Positions 50,283 to 59,673 of a stretch of DNA of 64,000 nt are shown here, in pieces. How positions within the stretch are numbered: the stretch's first letter is position 1; every line of letters begins with the position of its first letter. Source of the DNA: Ignavibacteriota bacterium (GTDB taxonomy: Bacteria > Bacteroidota > Ignavibacteria > Ignavibacteriales > Ignavibacteriaceae); contig CP053446.1 of NCBI GenBank assembly GCA_013285405.1, positions 3,643,001 to 3,707,000 on the forward strand, read 5' to 3'. The notes beneath the pieces were generated by a model. That model saw only the letters and a list, made by a program, of their open reading frames with translations, was not told the origin of the DNA and did not search any database. Both the position numbers and the translations under genes were made by a program.

Positions 50283-50306
50283 ATATTAAAATTATCAGAG
50301 GTTAAA

Positions 50307-50771
50307 ATGGCTAACATAATTGAGGGAAAACTTAATGCTAAAGGAAAGAAATTCGGGATCGTGGTTTCAAGATTTAATGAACTGATTTCTTCACAACTAC
50401 TTTCAGGAGCAAAAGACTGTCTCATCCGACACGATTGTAAAGAAGAAGATATTACTATTGTCTGGGTTCCCGGTTCTTATGAAATTCCGTTAACTGCTAA
50501 GAAACTTGCTTCTTCAAAAAAATTTGATGCAGTAATTTGTCTTGGTGCTGTAATTCGTGGTGGAACTCCTCACTTTGATTATATTGCTGCTGAAGTTTCA
50601 AAAGGTGTAGCACAAGCAGGACTCGATTCAAACTTACCAGTTATTTTTGGAGTGCTTACAACTGATAATATTGAACAAGCACTCGAACGAGCAGGAACAA
50701 AAGCAGGTAATAAAGGTTGGGATGCTGCATTGTCTGCAATTGAAATGGTTGGATTATTTAAACAACTATAA
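50307..50771 (+). CDS. ribH: 6,7-Dimethyl-8-ribityllumazine synthase
   Basis: 154 residues. Motifs [29 protein letters not shown] and [22 protein letters not shown] with the catalytic His. It forms lumazine from the RibB and RibD/phosphatase products. Last gene of the rib operon, 24 bp after ribBA. Confidence 0.96.
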   Translation: MANIIEGKLNAKGKKFGIVVSRFNELISSQLLSGAKDCLIRHDCKEEDITIVWVPGSYEIPLTAKKLASSKKFDAVICLGAVIRGGTPHFDYIAAEVSKGVAQAGLDSNLPVIFGVLTTDNIEQALERAGTKAGNKGWDAALSAIEMVGLFKQL

Positions 50772-50888
50772 TCAAACTGTGCCTGCAATCACTTTTCATA
50801 AATTACACAGGATTAGATAATTTGAAAATGTGCTGATATGAAAAGTATTTTATATTTTTGTAATTGATATTGAAAAACTTTAGAAATA

Positions 50889-51731
50889 ATGAAAAGACTA
50901 TCAGAAACAAAAGTTAGAAAATTGAGTAAAGACCACTTCACTAAAATCGAAGAAGAATCGGTTGTTTTTGGTGAAGGTCACTTTACTGTTATCGCAGGAC
51001 CTTGTGCTCTGGAAAGTGAGGAACTTGCTGTAAATACTGCAAAAGCTGTTGAGCATTCAGGTGCTAAAGTTTTTCGATGCTCGTTGTTTAAACCAAGAAC
51101 TTCACCCTATACTTACCAGGGTTATGGAATTGATGGGGTTAACTTGTTAAAACTTCTGCACTCCGAAACTAATTTGTTGTTAGAGACTGAAGTTCTCAGC
51201 ACTGATCACCTTGATACACTTGCAGTCGAAGCTGACATTCTTAGAATAGGCTCACGCAACATGGATAATTATGAATTGCTGAAAGCTGTAGGAAAAATAA
51301 ACAAGCCGGTTATTCTAAAAAGAAATATGAGTGCAACCTTGGAAGAATTCCTTCTTGCTGCTGAATACATTTTATCTGTTGGAAATGATAAAGTTATTCT
51401 TTGTGAGAGAGGTATAAGAACATTTGAAACCTATACACGAAACACGCTTGACATTCTTGCAGTACCTGCTTTAAAAGAATTAACTCATCTTCCTGTAATT
51501 GTTGATCCATCTCACAGCACAGGAAAAAGCAGTCTTGTTCCTGCTGCAAGTAAAGCTGCATTAGCTGCCGGTGCAGATGGACTAATGATAGAAGTTCATC
51601 CAAATCCGATTGCTTCATATTCAGATGGTCAACAATCACTCGATATACCTTCTTTTGAAAAACTGATGAAAGAATTGTCTGAGATGGCAAATCTTCTCGG
51701 TAAAAAATCCTCAATATCTGTATATAGTTAA
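50889..51731 (+). CDS. aroF: 3-Deoxy-7-phosphoheptulonate (DAHP) synthase, type I-beta
   Basis: 280 residues, of the short bacterial type related to KDO8P synthase. Motifs VIAGPCALES, FKPRTSPYTYQGYG, ILRIGSRNMDNYELL, VILKRNMSATLEEFLLAAEYI and PVIVDPSHSTGK. It lacks a chorismate-mutase or ferredoxin-like regulatory domain beyond a short N-terminal stretch, so it may be feedback-insensitive. First step of the shikimate pathway. Separated from ribH by 117 bp. Confidence 0.92.
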   Translation: MKRLSETKVRKLSKDHFTKIEEESVVFGEGHFTVIAGPCALESEELAVNTAKAVEHSGAKVFRCSLFKPRTSPYTYQGYGIDGVNLLKLLHSETNLLLETEVLSTDHLDTLAVEADILRIGSRNMDNYELLKAVGKINKPVILKRNMSATLEEFLLAAEYILSVGNDKVILCERGIRTFETYTRNTLDILAVPALKELTHLPVIVDPSHSTGKSSLVPAASKAALAAGADGLMIEVHPNPIASYSDGQQSLDIPSFEKLMKELSEMANLLGKKSSISVYS

Positions 51732-51815
51732 GCCTGTTTTTCACCAGTCTTTTATAAACAGGATATTATCAATTCATTAACACTTCATCTGAAAGTCAGA
51801 AGTATTATATCTCTT

Positions 51816-51833
51816 GGGACTAAGTACCTATTT
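51816..51833 (+). promoter_or_regulatory. Conserved motif GGACTAAGTACCTATTT upstream of an outer-membrane gene
   Basis: The 17-nt string at 51817-51833 is identical to the one at 62113-62129. It lies 74 bp before the ATG of the outer-membrane protein gene. The core TAAGTACCTA has TAnGTACnTA dyad symmetry and a TACCTAT heptamer that fits the NarL-type TACYYMT pattern. I propose a binding site for a LuxR/NarL-type regulator. Confidence 0.5.
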
Positions 51834-51906
51834 ATGATGATTCATGAAAAAATTAAATTTATATTAACAATCATCTTTCTAAATCAAATATAATAAGGAG
51901 ACGTGA

Positions 51907-52548
51907 ATGAATTCATTTGATTACAGCCACAAAATATTTTCCTTGTGCGTCCTTCTATCCATTATCGGATTTTCAGCAAATGTATTTGCACAAGCTGAAA
52001 TATTCGGATTCGGAGGATATGAAGTCGCTTCCGATGTTCAGGTAACACAAGGTCAATTAAATATTTACAGCAATCCAAATTATGGTGCTGGAATTTCTTT
52101 CGAAGTACAACGTGGTATTCAGGCAGAAGTATTTTGGATTGGTCAGCAAACACCAATGGAGTTAAAAAGATATAACGGACTGACTGAACCTCTGTTTGAT
52201 GTTGGCATTCATTATTTCCAGGCTGGTGCTGTTTATGAATTCAGGCAAACAAAAGCTCAGAAAGCATTTCCGTTTACTTCTTTTAGTTTAGGTGCAACAT
52301 TATTCAGCCCGATTGATGCAAATTTTAGTGAAGAGTGGAGGTTTTCAATTACGTTTGGTGGTGGTGGAAAATTTTATATTTCAGATAGAGTTGGTTTACG
52401 ATTACAAGCCCGGATGCTTCTTCCTCTGAATTTTTCAGGCGCAGGAATGTGGTGCGGTACTGGTGGATGCAGTGTCGGTGTGGGCAGTTGGGCAACTTTA
52501 TTACAAGCTGATTTTACTGGTGGTATTTTCGTTCGTCTCGGAAAATAA
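51907..52548 (+). CDS. Outer-membrane beta-barrel-like protein
   Basis: 213 residues with signal peptide (IFSLCVLLSIIGFSANVFAQAE) and AAGGAG at 51895-51900 before the ATG. The mature part has short amphipathic strands typical of small porin-fold proteins (GYEVASDVQVTQGQLN, FPFTSFSLGATLF, FSITFGGGGKFYISDRVGLRLQARM) and ends in a strand, GGIFVRLGK. No family name is assigned. Confidence 0.6.
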   Translation: MNSFDYSHKIFSLCVLLSIIGFSANVFAQAEIFGFGGYEVASDVQVTQGQLNIYSNPNYGAGISFEVQRGIQAEVFWIGQQTPMELKRYNGLTEPLFDVGIHYFQAGAVYEFRQTKAQKAFPFTSFSLGATLFSPIDANFSEEWRFSITFGGGGKFYISDRVGLRLQARMLLPLNFSGAGMWCGTGGCSVGVGSWATLLQADFTGGIFVRLGK

Positions 52549-52579
52549 TTACAGAAAATTTTCATAATATTAAATAACT

Positions 52580-54040
52580 ATGAAAAAAGTCATAGCACTT
52601 CTATTCATTTTAAATTTATTAACTAACGCACAAGACCGTCACTACTGGGATCAGTCAGTTGGCGGAAGAACTGCATTGTTAGGCGGGATTGCTGTAGGTG
52701 GAGTCAGAGATTACAGTGCAACATTTTATAACCCTGGTGCATTAGGATTTATTTCGAGAAGCAAGCTTAGTTTTAACTTCAATATGTATGGCATCAAGGA
52801 TTACAGATTCGTTAATGGCGGTGGTCCGGGAATAGATTCTCGATACACCAGAGTATCATTATATCCTGCATCATTAGCAGGAAGCTTGCCATTTTTAGGT
52901 GATTCAACAAACAGATTCAGCTACATGATTTATGCTAATGGGTATTCTTATGTTAGAATATCAGAAAGATATGAAGGTTATGATGATGTTATTCCAACCA
53001 GACCTCCGTTACAACCGGGAAATCCTAATGCATTTCAAGGTAATGAATTGCTTCTGAATCAGGGTAAAATTGATATGCTGCTCAGTGAAGTTTCTGTTGG
53101 ATTTGGATATGCAAAAATGATTTCAGAAAACGTTGGAGTTGGAATTACATTTATCGGTGCATACAGAGATCAGACAAAAGAAAGATATGAATCATATTCA
53201 GCGTTTGACACAACCAATCAACGTGCAGCGACAACAGACCTTTATATTGATATTGATTACTGGGCTGTAAGATTATCAGCAAAGATTGGAATTGCTGCAG
53301 AATGGGATCAGTTAAAAATTGGTGCAACAATAACAACACCAAGTTTTGCAATTAAACGTGCAAGCGGTGGTACTGATTACGCAAGTATATCTTCAAATAA
53401 TGTATATGTCGATAGCTCAAATAATCCGATTGATATTCTCGCTTCTGACAGACAAGAGGGTTTGCCTGTTAGCTATAAAACTCCGTTTTCCATTGCAGCA
53501 GGAATTGAATACGATCTGTTCACTGACACAAAAATCCACTTCGCAGCCGAATGGTTTGCACCTTTATCCACTTACGTTGTGATGCAGCCAGAAAGCGCTG
53601 ACTTTACAAGAAATAATAATGTTCCGGAAGTTTATGAGCACGACAGTTCAGAATTACTCAAGGTTTATGATTCAATGAAACCCGTATTTAATCTTGGAAT
53701 AGCACTTGAACAAAAACTAACTGCAAAAGTTATGGGTTATGCTGCCTTCAGAACTGATTTCAGCAATGCAAATTACGATGAGATTAATGGTTTATACGTT
53801 GGCTTTACTGATTTTAATATTTATCACTTCACTGCAGGTGTTTCAACAGAGTTAAATGATACTTTTATCGGAGTAGGATTTGAATACAGTCACGGTCAAA
53901 GAACTGATTTCCCTCAAATATTTAATTTCCCCACAGGATCTGCTGAACCAAATGATCTGGTTATTCCGGCTAACCGCGGTACCTGCGAAGCTTATTACAA
54001 TAACTTCAATTTATTTTTTGGTGTGACACAGCTACTTTAA
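52580..54040 (+). CDS. Outer-membrane protein, FadL/OmpP1-like
   Basis: 486 residues with signal peptide (IALLFILNLLTNAQDRHYW). The beginning GGRTALLGGIAVGGVRDYSATFYNPGALGFISRSKLSFNFNMYGIKDYRF matches the N-terminal hatch and first strand of FadL/OmpP1-type barrels (Y.NPG.L). Strands continue to the C-terminal YNNFNLFFGVTQLL. Known family members import hydrophobic compounds. It follows the previous gene by 31 bp and is probably co-transcribed. Confidence 0.65.
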   Translation: MKKVIALLFILNLLTNAQDRHYWDQSVGGRTALLGGIAVGGVRDYSATFYNPGALGFISRSKLSFNFNMYGIKDYRFVNGGGPGIDSRYTRVSLYPASLAGSLPFLGDSTNRFSYMIYANGYSYVRISERYEGYDDVIPTRPPLQPGNPNAFQGNELLLNQGKIDMLLSEVSVGFGYAKMISENVGVGITFIGAYRDQTKERYESYSAFDTTNQRAATTDLYIDIDYWAVRLSAKIGIAAEWDQLKIGATITTPSFAIKRASGGTDYASISSNNVYVDSSNNPIDILASDRQEGLPVSYKTPFSIAAGIEYDLFTDTKIHFAAEWFAPLSTYVVMQPESADFTRNNNVPEVYEHDSSELLKVYDSMKPVFNLGIALEQKLTAKVMGYAAFRTDFSNANYDEINGLYVGFTDFNIYHFTAGVSTELNDTFIGVGFEYSHGQRTDFPQIFNFPTGSAEPNDLVIPANRGTCEAYYNNFNLFFGVTQLL

Positions 54041-54247
54041 AATTTAACTCTGTCACATTTTCGAATTTTAAGCTCTATAAAATAATAGATAAGTTTGCCG
54101 AGTTAGTTTGTTAAAAAAAATCAAATCATTTAGTTTTACACATTCTTTTTTATAACAATTATTATTCTTCTTTCTTTTCATATTCTACTCAGAGGAATAA
54201 AAATATTTCCCTTATTATTTTTCAAAATTATTAAAAGGAGAACAAAA

Positions 54248-55105
54248 ATGCGTTCAGCTACGGCAAAAATTATTATAATTATGCTTTTAATTTCAAGTAT
54301 AAATATTTTTTCACAAGATACAGAAAAAAAACTCGGATGGTTCTTTGAAGGCAAATTAGCCGGTTTATGGACTGGCGGAAATTCTGAATCGTTCACTCTC
54401 GGTTTAGGTGCTACGTTAAAACATATCTGGACAAATTCTGAATTAAGGTTTGATGCAGGTGGAACACAAACTCAATCAACTCTTACCACACGCACTGCTG
54501 TTGGAACAACGGACAACTTTGAAGTTAATGAACAATCAAAAACAGAAAAGACAGCGGAAATAATATTCGCACGAGGCAGATATGATTATAATTTTACAGA
54601 GAATTTTTATGCGCTTGGCGGAATAGACTGGCTGAGAAACCGTTTTGCCGGTATCAACAGCCGTACATTGGTTGCAGCGGGTGTTGGTAATAAATGGGTT
54701 GATAATGAAAATGTCCGGTTTAAAACTGATTACAGCTTTACTTATTCATTCCAGAATGATGTAGTAGAAAATCCGTTTGCTAAAACTAAATTCCCAGGTG
54801 TACGGTTCACTTACGACTTCTGGTATAACCTGACTGCATCAACACAGTTTGAAAGTATTTTTATTGCTGACTGGAATCTGGATAATACCGATGACATTAG
54901 ATTTGATTTCTACAATGCACTGCCAATTAAAATCAGTGAAATATTTTCACTTAAACCATCACTTCAGTTATTATGGAGAAATGATCCATCACTTACTGAA
55001 ATTGATTTGTTTGCTAACGATGGAACACCAACTGGTTCGAAGGTATTAACTCCTCTTAAAAATATGGATACTCTTTTTTCATTAACGCTGGTGGTTAATC
55101 TGTAA
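54248..55105 (+). CDS. DUF481 outer-membrane protein
   Basis: 285 residues, with signal peptide (IIIIMLLISSINIFSQDTE) and AAGGAG before the ATG. The mature part starts GWFFEGKLAGLWTGGNSESFTLGLGATLKH, the W.TGG..E....... pattern of DUF481 (YdiY-like), and ends in beta-strand LFSLTLVVNL. DUF481 proteins are salt-inducible barrels of unknown transport role. Confidence 0.75.
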   Translation: MRSATAKIIIIMLLISSINIFSQDTEKKLGWFFEGKLAGLWTGGNSESFTLGLGATLKHIWTNSELRFDAGGTQTQSTLTTRTAVGTTDNFEVNEQSKTEKTAEIIFARGRYDYNFTENFYALGGIDWLRNRFAGINSRTLVAAGVGNKWVDNENVRFKTDYSFTYSFQNDVVENPFAKTKFPGVRFTYDFWYNLTASTQFESIFIADWNLDNTDDIRFDFYNALPIKISEIFSLKPSLQLLWRNDPSLTEIDLFANDGTPTGSKVLTPLKNMDTLFSLTLVVNL

Positions 55106-55180
55106 TTTTTAAGTAACCTGGTTTTTATTGTTGAGTCAAAAAACGGCTTAATTAGACAGACTTCATAATATAGAGAATTT

Positions 55181-55210
55181 GAAAACCCATGATGACTATC
55201 GTGGGTTTTC
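55181..55210 (+). terminator. Terminator after the DUF481 gene
   Basis: GAAAACCCA (55181-55189) pairs with TGGGTTTTC (55202-55210). The T tract is short and within the stem. The next 210 bp to the pirin gene show no further gene. Confidence 0.5.
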
Positions 55211-55421
55211 TGTTATCAAATTTCCAATCAAAGTAACACATAGCAATAATTGGTTAACTATTAATATTTTGAAAGAAACATTAATTGACACAATGCTAAA
55301 TTCGCATAATTGATTCCCAAAAATCAAATTTTGAAAATATTTCTTACCATACATCAATGCAATCTGTGCATAAGGTTTGTAATTTTCTTCAGTATAAAAA
55401 CTTTATAAAAAGGAAAAGAAA

Positions 55422-56300
55422 ATGAGTACAAAAAAAGTTGAATTAGTTGCTGCACCGGCTCAACCGCACTTTGTTGGTGACGGTTTTAGAGTGCATAATT
55501 TCATTCCAAGCGCTTATCATTTGGAAATGGAACGGATGAATCCATTTATTGTATTGGATTATAACTCAAAATTTTACTTCCCTGCTTCCGACAAGCCAAG
55601 AGGGGTTGGTGTTCATCCGCATAAAGGTTTTGAGACGGTAACAATTGCTTACAAAGGAAGAATAGCTCATCACGACAGCAGTGGTGGTGGTGGAATAATT
55701 GGAGAAGGTGATGTACAGTGGATGACTGCTGCTTCAGGTATTTTACATAAAGAATATCATGAAGAAAGCTGGAGTAAAGCAGGAGGTGATTTTCAGATGG
55801 TTCAGCTTTGGGTGAATCTGCCGGCTAAATACAAATTGTCAAATCCAAAATATCAGGCAATAACAAATTCGCAAATCAATCGTTTCATTCTGGAAAACGG
55901 ACAGGGCGAAATTGAAGTAATTGCCGGTCAATTTAAAAACATTAAAGGTGCAGCTTCTACATTTTCGCCGATAAATTTATTTAATGCGAAATTAAATAAA
56001 GGTGCAAAAACTGAATTTAATTCCCCGGCGAAATTTAACACAGCACTGCTGGTTATTGAAGGAAATATCACAGTAAATGATTCCGAACTTGTTAAGGTAG
56101 ATCATTTTGTTCTTTTTGAAAATAAAGGTGAAACATTTACTGTTTTAGCAAATGAAGAATCAACCGTACTAATTTTAAGTGGTGAACCAATTAACGAACC
56201 AATTGCAGCTCACGGTCCCTTCGTAATGAATACACGCGAAGAAATAATGCAAGCTTATGATGATTTTAATAAAGGCAAATTTGGTTATCTTGAAGATTAG
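55422..56300 (+). CDS. Pirin family protein
   Basis: 292 residues. The metal-binding site is intact: HPHKGFETVTIAYKGRIAHHDSSGG (three His) and HKEYHEE (Glu). The N-terminal bicupin signature FIVLDYNSKFYFPASDKPRGVGVHPHKGFET is typical. Some pirins are quercetinases or redox-responsive regulators. Probably cytoplasmic; the substrate is unknown. Confidence 0.88.
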   Translation: MSTKKVELVAAPAQPHFVGDGFRVHNFIPSAYHLEMERMNPFIVLDYNSKFYFPASDKPRGVGVHPHKGFETVTIAYKGRIAHHDSSGGGGIIGEGDVQWMTAASGILHKEYHEESWSKAGGDFQMVQLWVNLPAKYKLSNPKYQAITNSQINRFILENGQGEIEVIAGQFKNIKGAASTFSPINLFNAKLNKGAKTEFNSPAKFNTALLVIEGNITVNDSELVKVDHFVLFENKGETFTVLANEESTVLILSGEPINEPIAAHGPFVMNTREEIMQAYDDFNKGKFGYLED

Positions 56301-56438
56301 ATAAAGGCTGAAATCATTATCTGATACGCTTGAAATTTTCAGTTGATGGTTAAACAGTAATAATAGTAATTCGTAAGTTGATGGGGCTATATTTTAAAGA
56401 ATTGTTATCACAAACGATTGGAAGAAAATTTACCTGTA

Positions 56439-58742
56439 ATGACTAACTCAAGTAAGTTAATAAATTTATTCATGATCAGATTTAGCATAGTTCTGATATC
56501 AGTCATGCTTCAATTCTGTGGTAATGATTCAACTTCAAAGAAACAAGCTGACTTTGTTGGTGGAAAAAATTGCGTTAGCTGTCATCAAAAAGAATACGAG
56601 CTTTGGAAAAATTCTGATCACGACAAAGCAATGATGATCGCAAATGATTCAACCGTGCTTGGCAATTTTAATAATGTTGAATTTGAATCGAGAGGAATAA
56701 AGACAAAATTCTTTAAACGAAACGGAAAGTTTTTTGTTTATACTCAGGGTATTGATGGAAAGATGAGTGAATTTCAAATAACACATACATTTGGTGTTCG
56801 AATTCTTCAACAGTATTTAATTCCATTTGAGAAAGGAAAGTATCAATGTCTGCCGATTGCCTGGGATAGTGAAAAGAACCGCTGGTTTGATATGGCTGGA
56901 ATGGTTTATCAAGCTGAAGAATTAAAACCTGATAGCTGGTTTTACTGGACGAATCAATCGCAGAACTGGAACGGGATGTGCGCAGAATGTCATTCAACAA
57001 ATCTTCATAAGAATTATGATTTAGACACAGATTCTTTCAGTACAACCTGGTCAGACATAAATGTAAACTGCGAAGCCTGTCATGGTCCCGGTTCAGAACA
57101 TCTCCATTGGGCAAATCTTCCTGAAGGATCGCGCAGCTATGATGGAAATATGGGACTGGTTTTAAAAACAAACGGAATAACTTCCAAACAATTTGTAGAT
57201 GCTTGCGCACCATGTCATTCGCGCAGAACATCTTTTGGACCGAATGAACACGCCGATGCTGAATACTACAACCTTCATAGTCCACAAAATATTTCTCCTC
57301 CACTTTATTATGCTGATGGACAAATACTTGATGAAGTTTATGAATTCGGTTCATTCACCCAAAGTAAAATGTTTATGCATGGTGTTAAGTGCAGCGATTG
57401 TCACGATTCACACAGTATTAAATTTAAGTTTGAAGGGAACGCACTTTGCACACAGTGTCACCTTCCGGAAAAGTACGATACTTATCAGCATCATTTTCAT
57501 AAATACCCGAATGAAAAAGGTGAACCTGTAAAAAATAAATTTGGTGAAATGGTTCCTGTTGGTCAAGGAACTCTCTGCAAAACATGTCATATGCCCGGCA
57601 GATATTATATGGGTATTGATTTCAGAAGAGATCACAGCTTCAGAATTCCACGACCGGATCTTTCGATAAAGTATAACGTTCCAAATACCTGCAATGACTG
57701 CCACGCAGATAAAAGTTTTCAATGGTCAGAGAATTGGATTAAAAAACATTATGGTGAACAAAAGAAATTCACATACGCATCTGTACTTGCTGACGGTTAT
57801 CTGCAAAAAGAGCATGCTGATACAAGCCTGATATCATTAATTAATAATGATTCCATTCCATCAATCGTTAAGGCAACTGCACTTGGTTATTTATCCAACT
57901 ATAATAATCCCGAAACAAATTTGTTATTAAAGAAATTGCTCACTAATCCTGAGCCTGTGATTCGTGAAAGAGCAATTGATGCATTTAATACTCCAGATGC
58001 AAATGAATTAGTGAGAGTAATTTCTCCCCTGCTCGATGATCCGGTAAAAATGGTTAGAATTGCTGCCGCTGCAAAACTATCGGTTCTTGGTATAGAATTT
58101 TTTACGAATGCTCAATTTCAAAAACTTAACAAAGTATTGGATGAATATTTATTGACATTACAATACACAGCAGACTTCCCTACCGGTAAATACAATCTCG
58201 GAAATTTCTATTCTAATAAAAATGACTTCGTTAAAGCCGAAAAGTTTTACGTGGATGCAATTAAGATGGACCAACAGTTTTACCCGGCAAAATCAAATCT
58301 TGCATTGTTGTATTACCAAAATGGTCAGTTGGAAAAAGCTGAAAATTTATTTCTTGATCTTATAAAAAATCATAAAGAATATACTGAAGGAAATTATTAT
58401 CTGGGTTTGTTGTACGCTGAACAAAAAAAATATCATGATGCCGCTGAATATCTCGAAAAAGATCTGCTTCAAAAAGAACCCAATCAAAGAACTTTTTATA
58501 ATCTTGGGTTGGTTTATCAATATCTTAATGAGAATCAGAAAGCCGGTTCTGTTTTACTTAAAGGCAATACTCTGATTCCAAATAATTTCGATTTAATTTT
58601 TGCTTTGGCAGATTTTTATCTGAAACAGAAAAATTTTTCCAAAGCACTGCAATATGCGGAAGAACTAAAACTAAAATTTCCTTTAAGAGCTGAAGGTCAG
58701 GAGATAATTAATTATATCAACAATCAAGTTAAGGCTCAATAG
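56439..58742 (+). CDS. Octaheme c-type cytochrome lipoprotein with HEAT-like and TPR repeats
   Basis: About 767 residues from ATG 56439 (TTG 56418 and ATG 56472 are in frame; the latter gives a compact lipoprotein signal ending LQFC). Eight CxxCH heme motifs: CVSCH, CAECH, CEACH, CAPCH, CSDCH, CTQCH, CKTCH and CNDCH in the first 430 residues, of cytochrome c554 type. Residues about 490-560 resemble HEAT/PBS-lyase repeats (PEPVIRERAIDAF, PVKMVRIAAAAKL). The last 200 residues hold TPRs (AKSNLALLYYQNGQLEKAENLFLDLI and similar). It probably faces the periplasm as an electron carrier or reductase in a larger assembly. Confidence 0.88.
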   Translation: MTNSSKLINLFMIRFSIVLISVMLQFCGNDSTSKKQADFVGGKNCVSCHQKEYELWKNSDHDKAMMIANDSTVLGNFNNVEFESRGIKTKFFKRNGKFFVYTQGIDGKMSEFQITHTFGVRILQQYLIPFEKGKYQCLPIAWDSEKNRWFDMAGMVYQAEELKPDSWFYWTNQSQNWNGMCAECHSTNLHKNYDLDTDSFSTTWSDINVNCEACHGPGSEHLHWANLPEGSRSYDGNMGLVLKTNGITSKQFVDACAPCHSRRTSFGPNEHADAEYYNLHSPQNISPPLYYADGQILDEVYEFGSFTQSKMFMHGVKCSDCHDSHSIKFKFEGNALCTQCHLPEKYDTYQHHFHKYPNEKGEPVKNKFGEMVPVGQGTLCKTCHMPGRYYMGIDFRRDHSFRIPRPDLSIKYNVPNTCNDCHADKSFQWSENWIKKHYGEQKKFTYASVLADGYLQKEHADTSLISLINNDSIPSIVKATALGYLSNYNNPETNLLLKKLLTNPEPVIRERAIDAFNTPDANELVRVISPLLDDPVKMVRIAAAAKLSVLGIEFFTNAQFQKLNKVLDEYLLTLQYTADFPTGKYNLGNFYSNKNDFVKAEKFYVDAIKMDQQFYPAKSNLALLYYQNGQLEKAENLFLDLIKNHKEYTEGNYYLGLLYAEQKKYHDAAEYLEKDLLQKEPNQRTFYNLGLVYQYLNENQKAGSVLLKGNTLIPNNFDLIFALADFYLKQKNFSKALQYAEELKLKFPLRAEGQEIINYINNQVKAQ

Positions 58743-58825
58743 TCTTATCGTTGAAATTTTTCAGTTATACAAATGTCATTCATTAAATCGTTATTTATTC
58801 AAAATACAAATTCAAAAAATTCTAA

Positions 58826-59610
58826 ATGAAGACGACAATTAAGATGTTTGTATTTTTTTATCTTTATTTTTAGTTCAGTACTTTTTGCTCAGAAGACTGA
58901 CGAGGAACTAACAAAAGCTGCACAAAATCCAATAGCTATCCTTATCAGCATTCCATTTCAGAATAATACATATTTTAATTTTCCAGGTGCAAGGACACAG
59001 TATGTTTTGAATATTCAACCGGTAATTCCATCATTTAATGGAAGATTAATTACTCGTACTATATTTCCGTTTGTCTGGGATCCGGATTATTGAAATGAAA
59101 GCGGTTCTGATTTTGGTTTTGGTAATATCGTGTTCACAACATTTTACTCACCTGAATCAAAAGAATCTTACTTTGGGTATTTGCCGATAACTTCACTTCC
59201 TGCCTGAGTTAAATCACATTGAAGCAGTGAATTGGGAATTGGTTCTTCTCTTTTTGCTCTTGTAATGTCCGGACAATGAATCATTGGCGGATTGATAAAC
59301 AACATCTAGTCTGTTGCCGGAGATGAAAATCATGTTTATATAAACTATAACTTTCCTGCCGTTTATTATTTATAACTTCCCCGATTTTTATTTAACCTTT
59401 TCTCCGATCATAACTGCAAACTGGAAAGCGGACAGCAATAATCAGTGGACTGTTCCATTAGAAATTGGTATAGGAAAATCGTTACGTTTTTGTAAATTAC
59501 CTGTGAATCTTAACGCTAATTATTATAATAATGATATCAAACCTGAATACTATGCTTATTGGACTTTAAGAATCCAGAGTGCGATACTCTTACCTGCAAG
59601 TGTTTTATAA
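58826..59610 (+). pseudogene. Decayed outer-membrane transporter (porin-like, neuromedin U family) gene
   Basis: Fragments in all three frames read as one protein: MKTTIKMF, SSVLFAQKTDEELTKAAQNPIAILISIPFQNNT, VLNIQPVIPSFNGRLITRTIFPFVWDPDY, then IVFTTFYSPESKES, GGLINN, SVAGDENH, YINYNFPA and LRIQSAILLPA near the end. The order is that of the DUF/neuromedin-U-type transporters in this lineage. Numerous stops and frameshifts occur, especially after 59100, so this is true decay and cannot be a single sequencing error. Confidence 0.75.
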
Positions 59611-59673
59611 AGTTATATCCAAGAATAAAATTTAAGTAGTTAATAAACATTAATTTATTGTATTAGGAGGCTA

